NCBI RefSeq assembly: GCF_003722335.1
Contig: NZ_CP026100.1
Location: 1 to 64,000 of the forward strand
Source: Caulobacter flavus
GTDB taxonomy: Bacteria > Pseudomonadota > Alphaproteobacteria > Caulobacterales > Caulobacteraceae
Length of the DNA: 64,000 nucleotides
Direction: 5' to 3'
A program made the position numbers and the translations under genes. Below, piece by piece: positions 50,962 through 59,172 of this stretch. Position 1 is the stretch's first letter. Every line of letters starts with the position of its first letter. The notes beneath the pieces are model-generated. The model saw nothing but the letters and a program-made list of their open reading frames with translations, was not told the origin of the DNA and made no database searches.

Positions 50962-52050
50962 CTAACGCGCGGTGCGCTCCACCAGGTCCGCCAGATGCTC
51001 GGCCGCGTCGGGCACGGCCGCCGACCGGGCGCCCTTGGCCATGCGGGCCAGGCGCTCGGGGCTCTTGAGCAGGGCGTTCAGCGCCCCGGCCAAGGCGTCG
51101 ACCGTCAGCTCGTCCTCGAGGCACACCGCCGCGCCGCCGGCTTCTTCCAGCAGCTTGGCGTTGAAGCGCTGGTGGTCGTCGGCGGCGATCTTCAGCGGCA
51201 CCAGGATCGACGGGCGGCCGGCCACGGCCAGCTCGCAGCAGGTCGACGAACCGGCGCGGCCGACGACGATGTGGCTCTGGCGCAGGCGCCCGGCCATGTC
51301 GCGGAAGAACGGCGCGACCTCGCAGTCGACCATGGCGTTGCGATAGATCTTGCGGGCGTGCTCCATGCTCTCGGCGCGAGCCTGCTGGAACACCTTCATG
51401 CGGCCGCGCATCTCCTCGGGCAGCTTGGCGATGGCTTCGGGCACCAGCTCCGACAGCAGGCGCGCGCCCTGGCTGCCGCCGGTCACCAGGATGCGCAGCT
51501 GCACCTCGGGCGGCAGGTAGGCGACGTCGGCCAGGGCCCGGATCTCCGGACGCACCGGGCTGCCCACCACGTGGGCGCGGGCCTTCACGGCCGGCTTGGC
51601 CAGTTGCAGGGTCGGGAAGGCGCAGGCCACCTCGGTGACGTGGGGCGCCAGGAAGCGGTTCACCCGGCCCAGCACCGCGTTCTGCTCGTGGATCACCGTG
51701 GGGCGCTTTTCCAGCAGCGCCGCCAGCAGCGCCGGCAGTGCCGGGTATCCGCCAAAGCCGACGACGACCTGCGGGTTCAACCGCGCGAAGGCCTGCCTGG
51801 CCTGCATCACGCCCTGGAACACGGCCACGCCGGCCTTGACCATGCCGATCGGGTCGCCGGCCTTGGCGGTGGCGGCCGACAGGGCCAGCCGCTCCTGGGC
51901 GGGGAACTTGTCGGCGTAGAACGCGCCGCGCTCGTCGGTGGCCAGCACCACGCGCCAGCCGCGCGCGATCAGGGCCTCCGACAGCGCCTGGGCCGGGAAC
52001 ATGTGGCCGCCGGTGCCCCCGGCGGCGACGATCGCAAGCTTGCCGCTCAT
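50962..52050 (-). CDS. murG: lipid II synthase glycosyltransferase MurG
   Basis: A 362-residue glycosyltransferase that adds GlcNAc to lipid I on the inner membrane to make lipid II. The first glycine loop is AAGGTGGHMFPAQALSEALI, with VGFGGYPALPALLAA, EQNAVLGRVNRFLAP, and the C-terminal VTGGSQGARLLSELVP and VGRAGSSTCCELAVAGRPSI. All fit MurG. It follows ftsW in the dcw order. The usual next gene, murC, is missing from this position; eipA is found instead. Confidence 0.95.
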   Translation of the reverse strand: MSGKLAIVAAGGTGGHMFPAQALSEALIARGWRVVLATDERGAFYADKFPAQERLALSAATAKAGDPIGMVKAGVAVFQGVMQARQAFARLNPQVVVGFGGYPALPALLAALLEKRPTVIHEQNAVLGRVNRFLAPHVTEVACAFPTLQLAKPAVKARAHVVGSPVRPEIRALADVAYLPPEVQLRILVTGGSQGARLLSELVPEAIAKLPEEMRGRMKVFQQARAESMEHARKIYRNAMVDCEVAPFFRDMAGRLRQSHIVVGRAGSSTCCELAVAGRPSILVPLKIAADDHQRFNAKLLEEAGGAAVCLEDELTVDALAGALNALLKSPERLARMAKGARSAAVPDAAEHLADLVERTAR

Positions 52051-52126
52051 CAGGCCAGATCCGCCGCACGCATGGCGGAAACCAGGAAGGTGTTACGCAA
52101 CTGCAGTCTCCCTAACCCGAGAGCCT

Positions 52127-53299
52127 TCAGTCGAAGGCGCCGGTCTGACCGAACGGCCCGCCGCCGCCATAGGACCCGGGCCGCTTGCGCGTCAGCGCCA
52201 GCGCCATACCCAGGGTGAGCCCCATGGCCAGCATCGACGAGCCGCCGTAGCTGATGAACGGTAGGGTCATGCCCTTGGTCGGGATCATGTTCAAGTTCAC
52301 AGCGACATTGATGAACGTCTGCTGGCCCAGCAGGACGAAAAGCCCGGCCGAAGCCACCTGCTCGAAGGGGTCGGCCAGCTTCATCGACTTGTAGAGCCCG
52401 CGCACCACGATGAAGGCGAACAGGCTGATCAGGGCCAGCGAGAAGACCAGGCCGTACTCTTCGGCCGCCACCGAATAGATGAAGTCGGTATGCAGGTCGG
52501 GCACGTGGCGCTTCATGACGCCCTCGCCCGGGCCGCGCCCGAACAGGCCGCCGGCGTGGATGGCCTCGGCGGCGCGGGTCACCTGGTGGGTGTCGGCCTG
52601 GTCGGGGCTGAGGAACTTCTGCACGCGGGCATGCACGTGATCGAACAGGAAATAGGTCGAGGCCAGCCCGCCCAGCGCCACCGCGCCCAGGCCCATGATC
52701 CACGAGATCGGCACCCCGGCCATCCAGAAGGCGGCCCCGAAGGCGATAGTGATCAGCACGGTCTGGCCGACGTCGGGCTGCATCAGCAGCAAAGCGACGG
52801 CGATGAAGTAGAGGCCGAAGGCGATCGACACGCCCGGCACGCCCTCGCCCTTCTGGCCCTCGGCGAACATCCACGAGACCAGGATGATCAGGGCCGGCTT
52901 CATGAACTCCGACGGCTGGAAGGTGAAGCCGCCGATCATCAGCCAGCGGGCCGCGCCCTTGGCGCTGTGGCCGATGAACGGCAGGGCCGCCATGACGCCG
53001 ATCGAGACGATGTAGATGAAGAAGGCCGCCCGCCGGATGCCCTTGGGGCTGAGCATCGACACGGCCAGCACAATGGTCGCAGCCCCGACGCCGAACACCA
53101 GCTGGCGAATGGCGAAGTGGAACTGGTCGTCGATGCCGATCCGCTGGGCGGCGGCCGGGCTGGAGGCGAACGACAGCAGGACGCCCAGCGTGACCAGGAT
53201 CGCGGTCGCGCCCAGCAGCCAGCGGTCGGTCGTCCACCACCACACCCCGAGGGGCGAGCGGTCGGTCCGGGCGAAGGCGTGGGCGGTCTGCTGGCGCAT
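52127..53299 (-). CDS. ftsW: septal peptidoglycan polymerase FtsW
   Basis: A 390-residue SEDS protein with ten or so membrane helices. It polymerises lipid II at the division site with FtsI. Landmarks are ARWLMIGGFTFQPSEFMKPA, LLLMQPDVGQTVLITIAFGA, HVPDLHTDFIYSVAAEEYGL, LTLPFISYGGSSMLAMGLTL. The end is Gly-rich. The start is ATG at 53299. It is separated from murD by 3.3 kb of unrelated DNA. Confidence 0.95.
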   Translation of the reverse strand: MRQQTAHAFARTDRSPLGVWWWTTDRWLLGATAILVTLGVLLSFASSPAAAQRIGIDDQFHFAIRQLVFGVGAATIVLAVSMLSPKGIRRAAFFIYIVSIGVMAALPFIGHSAKGAARWLMIGGFTFQPSEFMKPALIILVSWMFAEGQKGEGVPGVSIAFGLYFIAVALLLMQPDVGQTVLITIAFGAAFWMAGVPISWIMGLGAVALGGLASTYFLFDHVHARVQKFLSPDQADTHQVTRAAEAIHAGGLFGRGPGEGVMKRHVPDLHTDFIYSVAAEEYGLVFSLALISLFAFIVVRGLYKSMKLADPFEQVASAGLFVLLGQQTFINVAVNLNMIPTKGMTLPFISYGGSSMLAMGLTLGMALALTRKRPGSYGGGGPFGQTGAFD

Positions 53300-53379
53300 G
53301 GGGGCAAGAGTCGGCCGTTACGGTTAATCGAATCTTGCCGCCGACCGCGACGAAATCGCGGCCGGCCGGTTTTTCTCCG

Positions 53380-54525
53380 CTATTCCACAGGCTTGACCAC
53401 CGGAGGGGCCGTCGGCGTGTCGGCCGGACGACCGTACTCCCAGGCCCGGGCCAGCGGCAGCACGTGATCGTGCAGCGCCTGGCCGAAGCGGACCGACTGC
53501 ATCTGGATCGCGGCGTGGCCGGTGTTCGGCAGGATCACCAGCTCCTTGCCTGGCGCCCGCAGGCCGTCGAACCAGGGCCGGACGAAGTCGGGATGGTCGT
53601 ATTCGCCCTGGATGATCACCATCGGCAGGACGAAGTCCTGGCCCAGCGGCGCGGCCTTCCAGAACTGGTTGGCCTTGTAGACGGCCAGGGAGCGCTGGCG
53701 GCGGATGATCCTGCCCGCGTCCTTGTGGGTGATCAGGTCCTTGAGGCTCCAGTCGGGCATGGCCAGGGCCTGGCGGTAGATCTGGCCCTCGGTCTTCTTG
53801 GGCCCCTCGGTCTTCAGATAGACCGGCTCCAGGGCGTCGATCTCCTTCCAGCGGCTGGGCGGATCGTAGGGCGGCGGGCCGAAGGCGGTCAGCTTGGCCA
53901 GCAACTCCGGATGCTTGCCGGTCTTGGCCACCGCCAGCATGTGGTCATAGACGTGGCGATCGCGGGCGTCATTGTCGACCGCCTGGCCGGTGCCGACATA
54001 GACCGAAAACAGGTCGGGCCGCTTCTGGGCCATGGTCAGTGACACCCGCGAGCCCCACGACCAGCCCAGCAGCGCGATGCGCGGCTTGTGCAGACGGCCC
54101 TTCAGGTGTTCGGCCAGAGCGATGCCGTCGGTGACGAAGCTGTCCACGCCCTGGTTCGGATCGATCTTGCCGCCCGCCCGGGCCAGGCTCTTGCCGTGGT
54201 CGCGACGGTCCCAGTGGACGACCGTGAAGTCCTTCTCCCAGCTCTTGAAGTCCTCGGCGAACAGCGAGGTGGGCACCCCGCCGCCGTGGACGACCAGCAG
54301 CACCGGATTGTCGACGTTCTCTCCCCGGACCACGACCCACTGCTCGCCGCTGGGCAGCTTGACGAAGCCGGCCTCCTGGATCCCGTCCTTGGCGTCGATC
54401 CGCAGCCGCTCGGCCGTCTGGTGCTGCAGGAACCCACGCGTCGCCGCCGCGCCGCCCACGACCGCGATCGACACGGCCGCCACCCCGACCGCGCCCAGGC
54501 GCAGCCACGTCTTCAGCTTGCTCAT
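53380..54525 (-). CDS. membrane-anchored alpha/beta hydrolase
   Basis: A 381-residue hydrolase with an N-terminal hydrophobic anchor (LRLGAVGVAAVSIAVVGGAA). The oxyanion segment is VLLVVHGGGVPTSLF, the nucleophile elbow LLGWSWGSRVSLTMA, and the catalytic Asp and His are likely in GEYDHPDF and PNTGHAAIQM. It resembles proline iminopeptidase-type hydrolases, substrate unknown. It lies in the dcw region between ftsW and the IS element and has no clear tie to cell-wall synthesis. Confidence 0.8.
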   Translation of the reverse strand: MSKLKTWLRLGAVGVAAVSIAVVGGAAATRGFLQHQTAERLRIDAKDGIQEAGFVKLPSGEQWVVVRGENVDNPVLLVVHGGGVPTSLFAEDFKSWEKDFTVVHWDRRDHGKSLARAGGKIDPNQGVDSFVTDGIALAEHLKGRLHKPRIALLGWSWGSRVSLTMAQKRPDLFSVYVGTGQAVDNDARDRHVYDHMLAVAKTGKHPELLAKLTAFGPPPYDPPSRWKEIDALEPVYLKTEGPKKTEGQIYRQALAMPDWSLKDLITHKDAGRIIRRQRSLAVYKANQFWKAAPLGQDFVLPMVIIQGEYDHPDFVRPWFDGLRAPGKELVILPNTGHAAIQMQSVRFGQALHDHVLPLARAWEYGRPADTPTAPPVVKPVE

Positions 54526-54615
54526 CTCGGTTTATCCCCGTACATTGATTTACAGGCGTAGACTGCATAAGGCGGTTATTTTTACAAGCGTAGTTTTGCG
54601 AATGGAAGCGCAAAG

Positions 54616-54741
54616 AACCTCCCCGTCTGGGGGAGGCGATCGCGCAGCGATCGGTGGGGGAATTGATGCGGGACCAGCCGGCGCTTCGGAAGCTGAGAAC
54701 GTCCCCCCTCCGGCCCTCTGGGCCACCTCCCCCAGAGGGGA
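54616..54741. repeat. CTCCCCC inverted repeat (family C) copy 7, split by an IS
   Basis: CCTCCCCGTCTGGGGGAGG, GATCGCGCAGCGATC and GGCCCTCTGGGCC are followed by the first part of the right palindrome, CCTCCCCCAGAGGGGA. The sequence resumes at 55861 with TCCCCCAGAGGGGGAGG after the IS. Confidence 0.85.
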
Positions 54742-54790
54742 CCGCTGCAATACGCCTCTGTAGGAGTGCTGGGGACGCGGAGTGGTCGTT

Positions 54791-54816
54791 CTGAGGCCTC
54801 CTTTTGGAGGTCTCAG
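54791..54816 (-). terminator. hairpin after the transposase gene
   Basis: CTGAGGCCTCC pairs with GGAGGTCTCAG around TTTT, with one mismatch. It is 28 bases after the transposase stop, inside the IS. Confidence 0.55.
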
Positions 54817-54843
54817 GTCGATCGGGACGGACGGGTGGCGTGA

Positions 54844-55806
54844 TCAGGCCGTCAGGATGGCGGCGCGGCGCAGGTTGAAGGCCATGGCGGTGAGCAGCAC
54901 TTGGCCGGCGGCCTTGGCCATCCCCAGATAGCGAACCCGCGTCAGACCCATGCGGCGCTTCCAGGTGGCGAAAGTGGTTTCCACGGCGGCGCGACGACGG
55001 GCGATCAGGTCGTTAAGGCGCTTCTGGCGATCGCTCAGGGGATGATAGCGGTTGGGGCGGCGCATCAGTCTGGGCTTCACGCCGGCCTGCTTGAGCCGAT
55101 CGCGGCGAGCGTGGGTGTCATAGGCCTTGTCGGCGTAGACGGCCGCCTCGTCGCCCCGGATCAGGGCGTCGGCCGGGACGGTGTCGTTGACGTTTGCGGG
55201 GGTGGTGATCACCGCCCGCACCAAGCCCGAGCCCTGATCGACATTCACGTGGGCCTTGTAGCCGTAGGTCGAGCCAGACTTGCCCTTGTGCTTGGCGAAG
55301 GCCGCGTCGGGGTCCCTGGCCTTCGCCAGGGCATCGGGACCGCCCCGGGGACGTGGCGTGGCCGCCTCGATCAAGGTGGCGTCCAGCATCGCGCCCTGCT
55401 TGAGCACCAGGCCCGCGCCTTCCAACTGGCGATCCAGCTCGTCGAACAGCCGCTCGAGCAATCGCTGGCTCACCAACCGGTTACGAAACCGGCACAGCGT
55501 CGTGTGATCGGGAACCGCGTCCTCCAGGCTCAGCCCCACAAACCGGCTGAACGAAAGGCTGTCGCCCAGCCGGAACTCCAGCTCAGCGTCCGATAACCCG
55601 TACCAGGCCTGCAGCAGGAGCGCCTTGAACAGCAGCAGCGGCCGGTAGCCCGGACGTCCCGGGCCATCCTCGCGAAGACCCGCCAGGGCCTTCTCGAAGC
55701 CCGACCAGTCCACCAGCGCCGACACTCGATCCAACGCCGCGCTGCCCGCCCGGCGACCAGCGCCGATCTCTCCAAATCCAAGCTGGCCCGTCGCCTTCAC
55801 CGACAT
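54844..55806 (-). CDS. IS5 family DDE transposase
   Basis: A 320-residue transposase. The N-terminal InsH-type domain reads YRPLLLFKALLLQAWYGLSD, SFSRFVGLSLEDAVPDHTTL, CRFRNRLV. The catalytic Asp residues are likely in MLDATLIEA and VYADKAYD, and the Glu in RRAAVETTFATWKRRMGLTR. The end LTAMAFNLRRAAILTA is typical. The gene is intact, so the element may still move. Confidence 0.9.
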   Translation of the reverse strand: MSVKATGQLGFGEIGAGRRAGSAALDRVSALVDWSGFEKALAGLREDGPGRPGYRPLLLFKALLLQAWYGLSDAELEFRLGDSLSFSRFVGLSLEDAVPDHTTLCRFRNRLVSQRLLERLFDELDRQLEGAGLVLKQGAMLDATLIEAATPRPRGGPDALAKARDPDAAFAKHKGKSGSTYGYKAHVNVDQGSGLVRAVITTPANVNDTVPADALIRGDEAAVYADKAYDTHARRDRLKQAGVKPRLMRRPNRYHPLSDRQKRLNDLIARRRAAVETTFATWKRRMGLTRVRYLGMAKAAGQVLLTAMAFNLRRAAILTA

Positions 55807-55860
55807 CGCAATCCTCCCGCTTCAACGCCAAGGAATCACAGCCAGCCAATTTCGCAACAG

Positions 55861-55880
55861 TCCCCCAGAGGGGGAGGAGC
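55861..55880. repeat. remaining part of family C copy 7
   Basis: TCCCCCAGAGGGGGAGGAGC is the rest of the right palindrome of copy 7, cut off from 54616-54741 by the IS. What follows it looks like the flank of other copies (GAGGA). Confidence 0.75.
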
Positions 55881-56003
55881 TTTGGGATTCGCCTTCCTCG
55901 TCCTCGCGCCCCGAACTCGCGCACCAACGTTCTCCAACCTCTGGACGGATCGTCTCAACAGGCGGATGCTTCCGAACTTCACGGTCCAGCTTGGGAGGGC
56001 TTG

Positions 56004-56459
56004 ATGACCGCTGTGAACACCCTGTCCGCAGGGGGCAAGACCCCGTGGCATGTCTGGCTGGTCGGCGTGGTCGCCGTGCTGTTCAACGCCATCGGCGTCT
56101 TCGACTTTACGATGAGCATGGCGCAGGGCGAGGCCTACATGGCCAGCGCCGGCATGACGCCCGACCAGATCGGCCACTATCGCGAGATGCCCGCCTGGAT
56201 GACGCTCGTCTGGGCGATCGGCGTGTTCGGCGCCTTCGGGGCCTCGGTGCTGGTGCTGCTGCGCCGGAAGCTGGCCTTCGGCGTCTTCGCCGTCTCGCTG
56301 GCGGCGTTCCTGGTCAGCCTAGCCTACACCTACCTGCTGACGGACGGCGGCAAGGTGATGGGCCAGCAGATGGCGATCACCAGCGCCGTCATCGCGGCGC
56401 TGCTGGCGTTCTTCACCTGGTACGCCTGGGCGATGGGGAAGCGCGGGGTGTTGAGGTAG
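56004..56459 (+). CDS. four-helix membrane protein, function unknown
   Basis: A 151-residue inner-membrane protein with four hydrophobic segments (VWLVGVVAVLFNAIGVFDF, MTLVWAIGVFGAFGASVLVL, LAFGVFAVSLAAFLVSLAYT, AITSAVIAALLAFFTWYAWA) and a periplasmic loop AQGEAYMASAGMTPDQIGHY. The family is not recognised. GGGAGGG precedes the ATG at 56004. It lies against the direction of the dcw genes, between the IS and murD. Confidence 0.65.
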   Translation: MTAVNTLSAGGKTPWHVWLVGVVAVLFNAIGVFDFTMSMAQGEAYMASAGMTPDQIGHYREMPAWMTLVWAIGVFGAFGASVLVLLRRKLAFGVFAVSLAAFLVSLAYTYLLTDGGKVMGQQMAITSAVIAALLAFFTWYAWAMGKRGVLR

Positions 56460-56480
56460 GACTTCAAGCCCCTCCCCCTT

Positions 56481-56616
56481 CCCGTCATTCCCGCCCTTGT
56501 GGCGGGAAGCCCTCTGTAAGCCGCAAGGGCAGGAGGGGCGGCGTGCCGGGCACGCCGCTGGCGTCTCACGTGTCAACGGAACCAGGGGTTCCCGCCACAA
56601 GGGCGGGAATGACGGG
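56481..56616. repeat. 136-bp inverted-repeat element, family B copy 2
   Basis: The outer arms CCCGTCATTCCCGCCCTTG and AAGGGCGGGAATGACGGG match copy 1 at 3446-3581. The interior, read on the minus strand (CCCCTGG, CACGTGAGACG, CCCTTGCGGC, CAGAGGGC), follows copy 1 in order, so the two copies are in opposite orientation. Confidence 0.8.
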
Positions 56617-56633
56617 AGTATAGGTGGGCTGAC

Positions 56634-58043
56634 CTAGGCCCGCTTGGCCTTCGGCCTCACCAGGCCGTTGACCGCGGCGCGGAAGGCCTCGCCGCGGGCT
56701 TCGAAGTCGCTGAACTGGTCGAACGAGGCGCAGGCCGGCGACAGCAGGACGATGGCGTCCTGGCCGCTGGCGGCGGCGTCGGCATGGGCGGCGGCGACGG
56801 CGGTCTCGATGTCGCCGCATTGCTTGACCGGGGCCTTGCCGTCCAGGGTCTTGCCGAACGCCTCGGCCGCCTGGCCGATAAGGTAGGCGCAGGCGACGCG
56901 CGGGAACAGGTCGGCCAGGTCCTCGATGCCGCCGGCCTTGGGCACGCCGCCGGCGATCCAGTAGAACTTGGGATAGCTCGACATCGCCTGGCGGGCGGCG
57001 TCGGCGTTGGTGGCCTTGCTGTCGTTGACGAAGGCGACCTTGCCGATCTTGCCGACCGTCTCCATGCGGTGCGCCAGGCCCGGGAAGGTCATCAGGCCCT
57101 CGACCGCCTGCTGGGGCGGGATGCCGATGGCGATGGCCGCGGCGTAGGCGGCGGCCGCATTTTGCCAGTTGTGGCGGCCGGGCAGGCTTCTGGCTCGAAG
57201 AAGATCGGCCATTTCGGTAACGCGTTCGCCGGTGGCGTCGTACAGCACGCCTTGCAGGGCGTAGACGCCCCGACCCATGGCCTTGCCGGCGCTGATCGGC
57301 CAGATGGTGCGGCGGTTGGCGGCGGTGATCTCGGTGCAGATCTGCTGGCACCAGGGATCGTCGACCCCGATGATCGCCGTGTCGCCCTTGCCCTGGTTCA
57401 GGAAGATGCGGCGCTTGGCGGCGATGTAGCCTTCCATCGAGCCGTGGCGGTCGATGTGGTCGGGCGACAGGTTGAGCAGAACCGTGGCGTCGGCGTGCAG
57501 GCTGGAGGTCAGGTCCAGCTGGTAGCTCGACAGCTCCAGCACGTAGACCGCGCCGCCGTGCATGTCTTCCAGGCCCAGGATCCCGGCGCCGATGTTGCCG
57601 CCGACGCGGGTGTCGCGGCCGGCCTGCCGGCAGACGTGGCCGATCAGGGCAGTGGTGGTCGACTTGCCGTTGGTGCCGGTGATGGCGATGATCTTCGGCT
57701 TCTTGTGCTCGGGCGCGGCGTTGACCGTGCGGGCGAAGAGCTCGACGTCGCCCAGGATCTCGACGCCGGCCGCCTTGGCCGCCTCGACGGTCCAGTGGGG
57801 CTTGGGATGGGTCAGCGGCACGCCGGGCGACAGCATCAGCGCGGCGAACTGGCTCCAGTCGGCCGTGGACAGGTCGACGACGGGCAGGCCCTCGGCGCGG
57901 GCGGCCTCGCGGCCGGCCTCCTTCTCGTCCCACAGCGCCACCTTGGCGCCGCCGGCGATCAGGGCGCGCGCGGCCGTCAGGCCGGTGCGGCCCAGGCCGA
58001 ACACCGCGACCGTCTTGTCCTCGAACCCACGGACCGGGATCAT
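56634..58043 (-). CDS. murD: UDP-MurNAc-L-alanine:D-glutamate ligase MurD
   Basis: A 469-residue Mur ligase adding D-Glu to the peptidoglycan precursor. The N-terminal Rossmann segment is KTVAVFGLGRTGLTAARALI, the ATP loop ITGTNGKSTTTALI, the middle domain has LELSSYQLDLTSSLHAD and LNLSPDHIDRHGSMEGYIAA, and the C-terminal domain VNDSKATNADAARQAM and LLSPACASFDQF. It follows mraY by 13 bases and belongs to the dcw operon. Confidence 0.95.
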   Translation of the reverse strand: MIPVRGFEDKTVAVFGLGRTGLTAARALIAGGAKVALWDEKEAGREAARAEGLPVVDLSTADWSQFAALMLSPGVPLTHPKPHWTVEAAKAAGVEILGDVELFARTVNAAPEHKKPKIIAITGTNGKSTTTALIGHVCRQAGRDTRVGGNIGAGILGLEDMHGGAVYVLELSSYQLDLTSSLHADATVLLNLSPDHIDRHGSMEGYIAAKRRIFLNQGKGDTAIIGVDDPWCQQICTEITAANRRTIWPISAGKAMGRGVYALQGVLYDATGERVTEMADLLRARSLPGRHNWQNAAAAYAAAIAIGIPPQQAVEGLMTFPGLAHRMETVGKIGKVAFVNDSKATNADAARQAMSSYPKFYWIAGGVPKAGGIEDLADLFPRVACAYLIGQAAEAFGKTLDGKAPVKQCGDIETAVAAAHADAAASGQDAIVLLSPACASFDQFSDFEARGEAFRAAVNGLVRPKAKRA

Positions 58044-58056
58044 CCTACGCCCTCCC

Positions 58057-59172
58057 CTACCGCAGCTTCAGCGTGGCGAGACCGACGAACGACAGCATCA
58101 TGGCGACGATCCAGAAACGGACGACGACGGTGCTCTCGGCCCAGCCCAGCTTTTCGAAATGGTGATGGATCGGCGCCATCAGGAAGATGCGCTTGCCGGT
58201 CTTCTTGAAGTAGGCGACCTGGATCATCACGCTCAGCGCCTCGGCCACGAACAGGCCGCCGACGATGCCCAGCACCAGCTCGTGCTTGGCGCACACGGCG
58301 ATCGAACCCAGCGCGCCGCCGAGGGCCAGCGAGCCGGTGTCGCCCATGAAGATCTTTGCCGGCGGAGCGTTGTACCAGAGGAAGCCCATGCCGCCGCCGA
58401 TGATCGCGCCGCAGACCACGGCCAGTTCGCCGACGCTGGGCACGAAGTGCAGGTTCAGATAGTCGGCGAACTTGTAGTTACCGACGAGGTAGGCGATCAG
58501 GCCGAAAGTCGAGGCGGCGAACATCACCGGCACGATGGCCAGGCCGTCCAGGCCGTCGGTCAGGTTCACGGCGTTGGAGAAGCCGGCGATCGTGATCGCG
58601 GCGAAGGCCACGTAGAACCAGCCGAGATTGATCACCAGGTTCTTGAGGATCGGGAAGACCAGCGAGGTCTCGAGCCCCGGCGTCATCTGCGACTTCGGCG
58701 CGAAGATGATCAGGGCCACGGCCGCCAGGATCGAGACGATGAACTGGGCGACAAGCTTCTGGCCGCTGGAAAGGCCGGCGGTCGTCTGCTTGGTGACCTT
58801 GGCGTAGTCGTCCATGAAGCCCAGCACGCCGAAGGCCGCGGTGATACCCAGCACCACCCAGACGTGGACGTTGCGCAGGTCGGCGAACAGCAGCGAGCCG
58901 ACGAACAGGCCGGCCAGGATCATGAAGCCGCCCATGGTGGGCGTGCCGGACTTCTCCAGCACGTGGCGCTCGATGCCGTCGGTGCGGATCGGCTGGCCCT
59001 TGCCCTGCTTGGCCTTCATCCAGCGGATGAAGCGCGAGCCCATGGCTACGGCCACGATGTAGGCCGTCAGCATCGACATGCCGGTGCGGAAGGTCAGGTA
59101 CTTCAGCAGGTTCAGGACCGGCACGTGCTCGTGCCCGCCGCGCGAGAGCCATTCGTAGAGGAAATACAGCAT
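58057..59172 (-). CDS. mraY: phospho-MurNAc-pentapeptide transferase MraY
   Basis: A 371-residue membrane enzyme making lipid I from UDP-MurNAc-pentapeptide and undecaprenyl phosphate. The active-site Asp pair is in VLGFMDDYAKVTKQTTAGLS, with FSNAVNLTDGLDGLAI and the third key Asp in KIFMGDTGSLALGGALG. The cytosolic loop APIHHHFEKLGWAEST contains the three His. Its ATG shares one base with the murF stop (TGATG). Confidence 0.96.
   Translation of the reverse strand: MLYFLYEWLSRGGHEHVPVLNLLKYLTFRTGMSMLTAYIVAVAMGSRFIRWMKAKQGKGQPIRTDGIERHVLEKSGTPTMGGFMILAGLFVGSLLFADLRNVHVWVVLGITAAFGVLGFMDDYAKVTKQTTAGLSSGQKLVAQFIVSILAAVALIIFAPKSQMTPGLETSLVFPILKNLVINLGWFYVAFAAITIAGFSNAVNLTDGLDGLAIVPVMFAASTFGLIAYLVGNYKFADYLNLHFVPSVGELAVVCGAIIGGGMGFLWYNAPPAKIFMGDTGSLALGGALGSIAVCAKHELVLGIVGGLFVAEALSVMIQVAYFKKTGKRIFLMAPIHHHFEKLGWAESTVVVRFWIVAMMLSFVGLATLKLR

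Larger units (their letters stand above)
54742..55860 (-). mobile_element. IS5-type insertion sequence in a family C repeat
   Basis: A 1119-bp element with one transposase. The left flank TCCCCCAGAGGGGA (54728-54741) and right flank TCCCCCAGAGGGGGA (55861-55875) are direct repeats of 14-15 bp. The ends CCGCTGCAATA and TTTCGCAACAG are imperfect inverted repeats. The right end matches that of the 104-bp element at 31850. The long direct repeat is unusual for the IS5 family. Confidence 0.8.
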
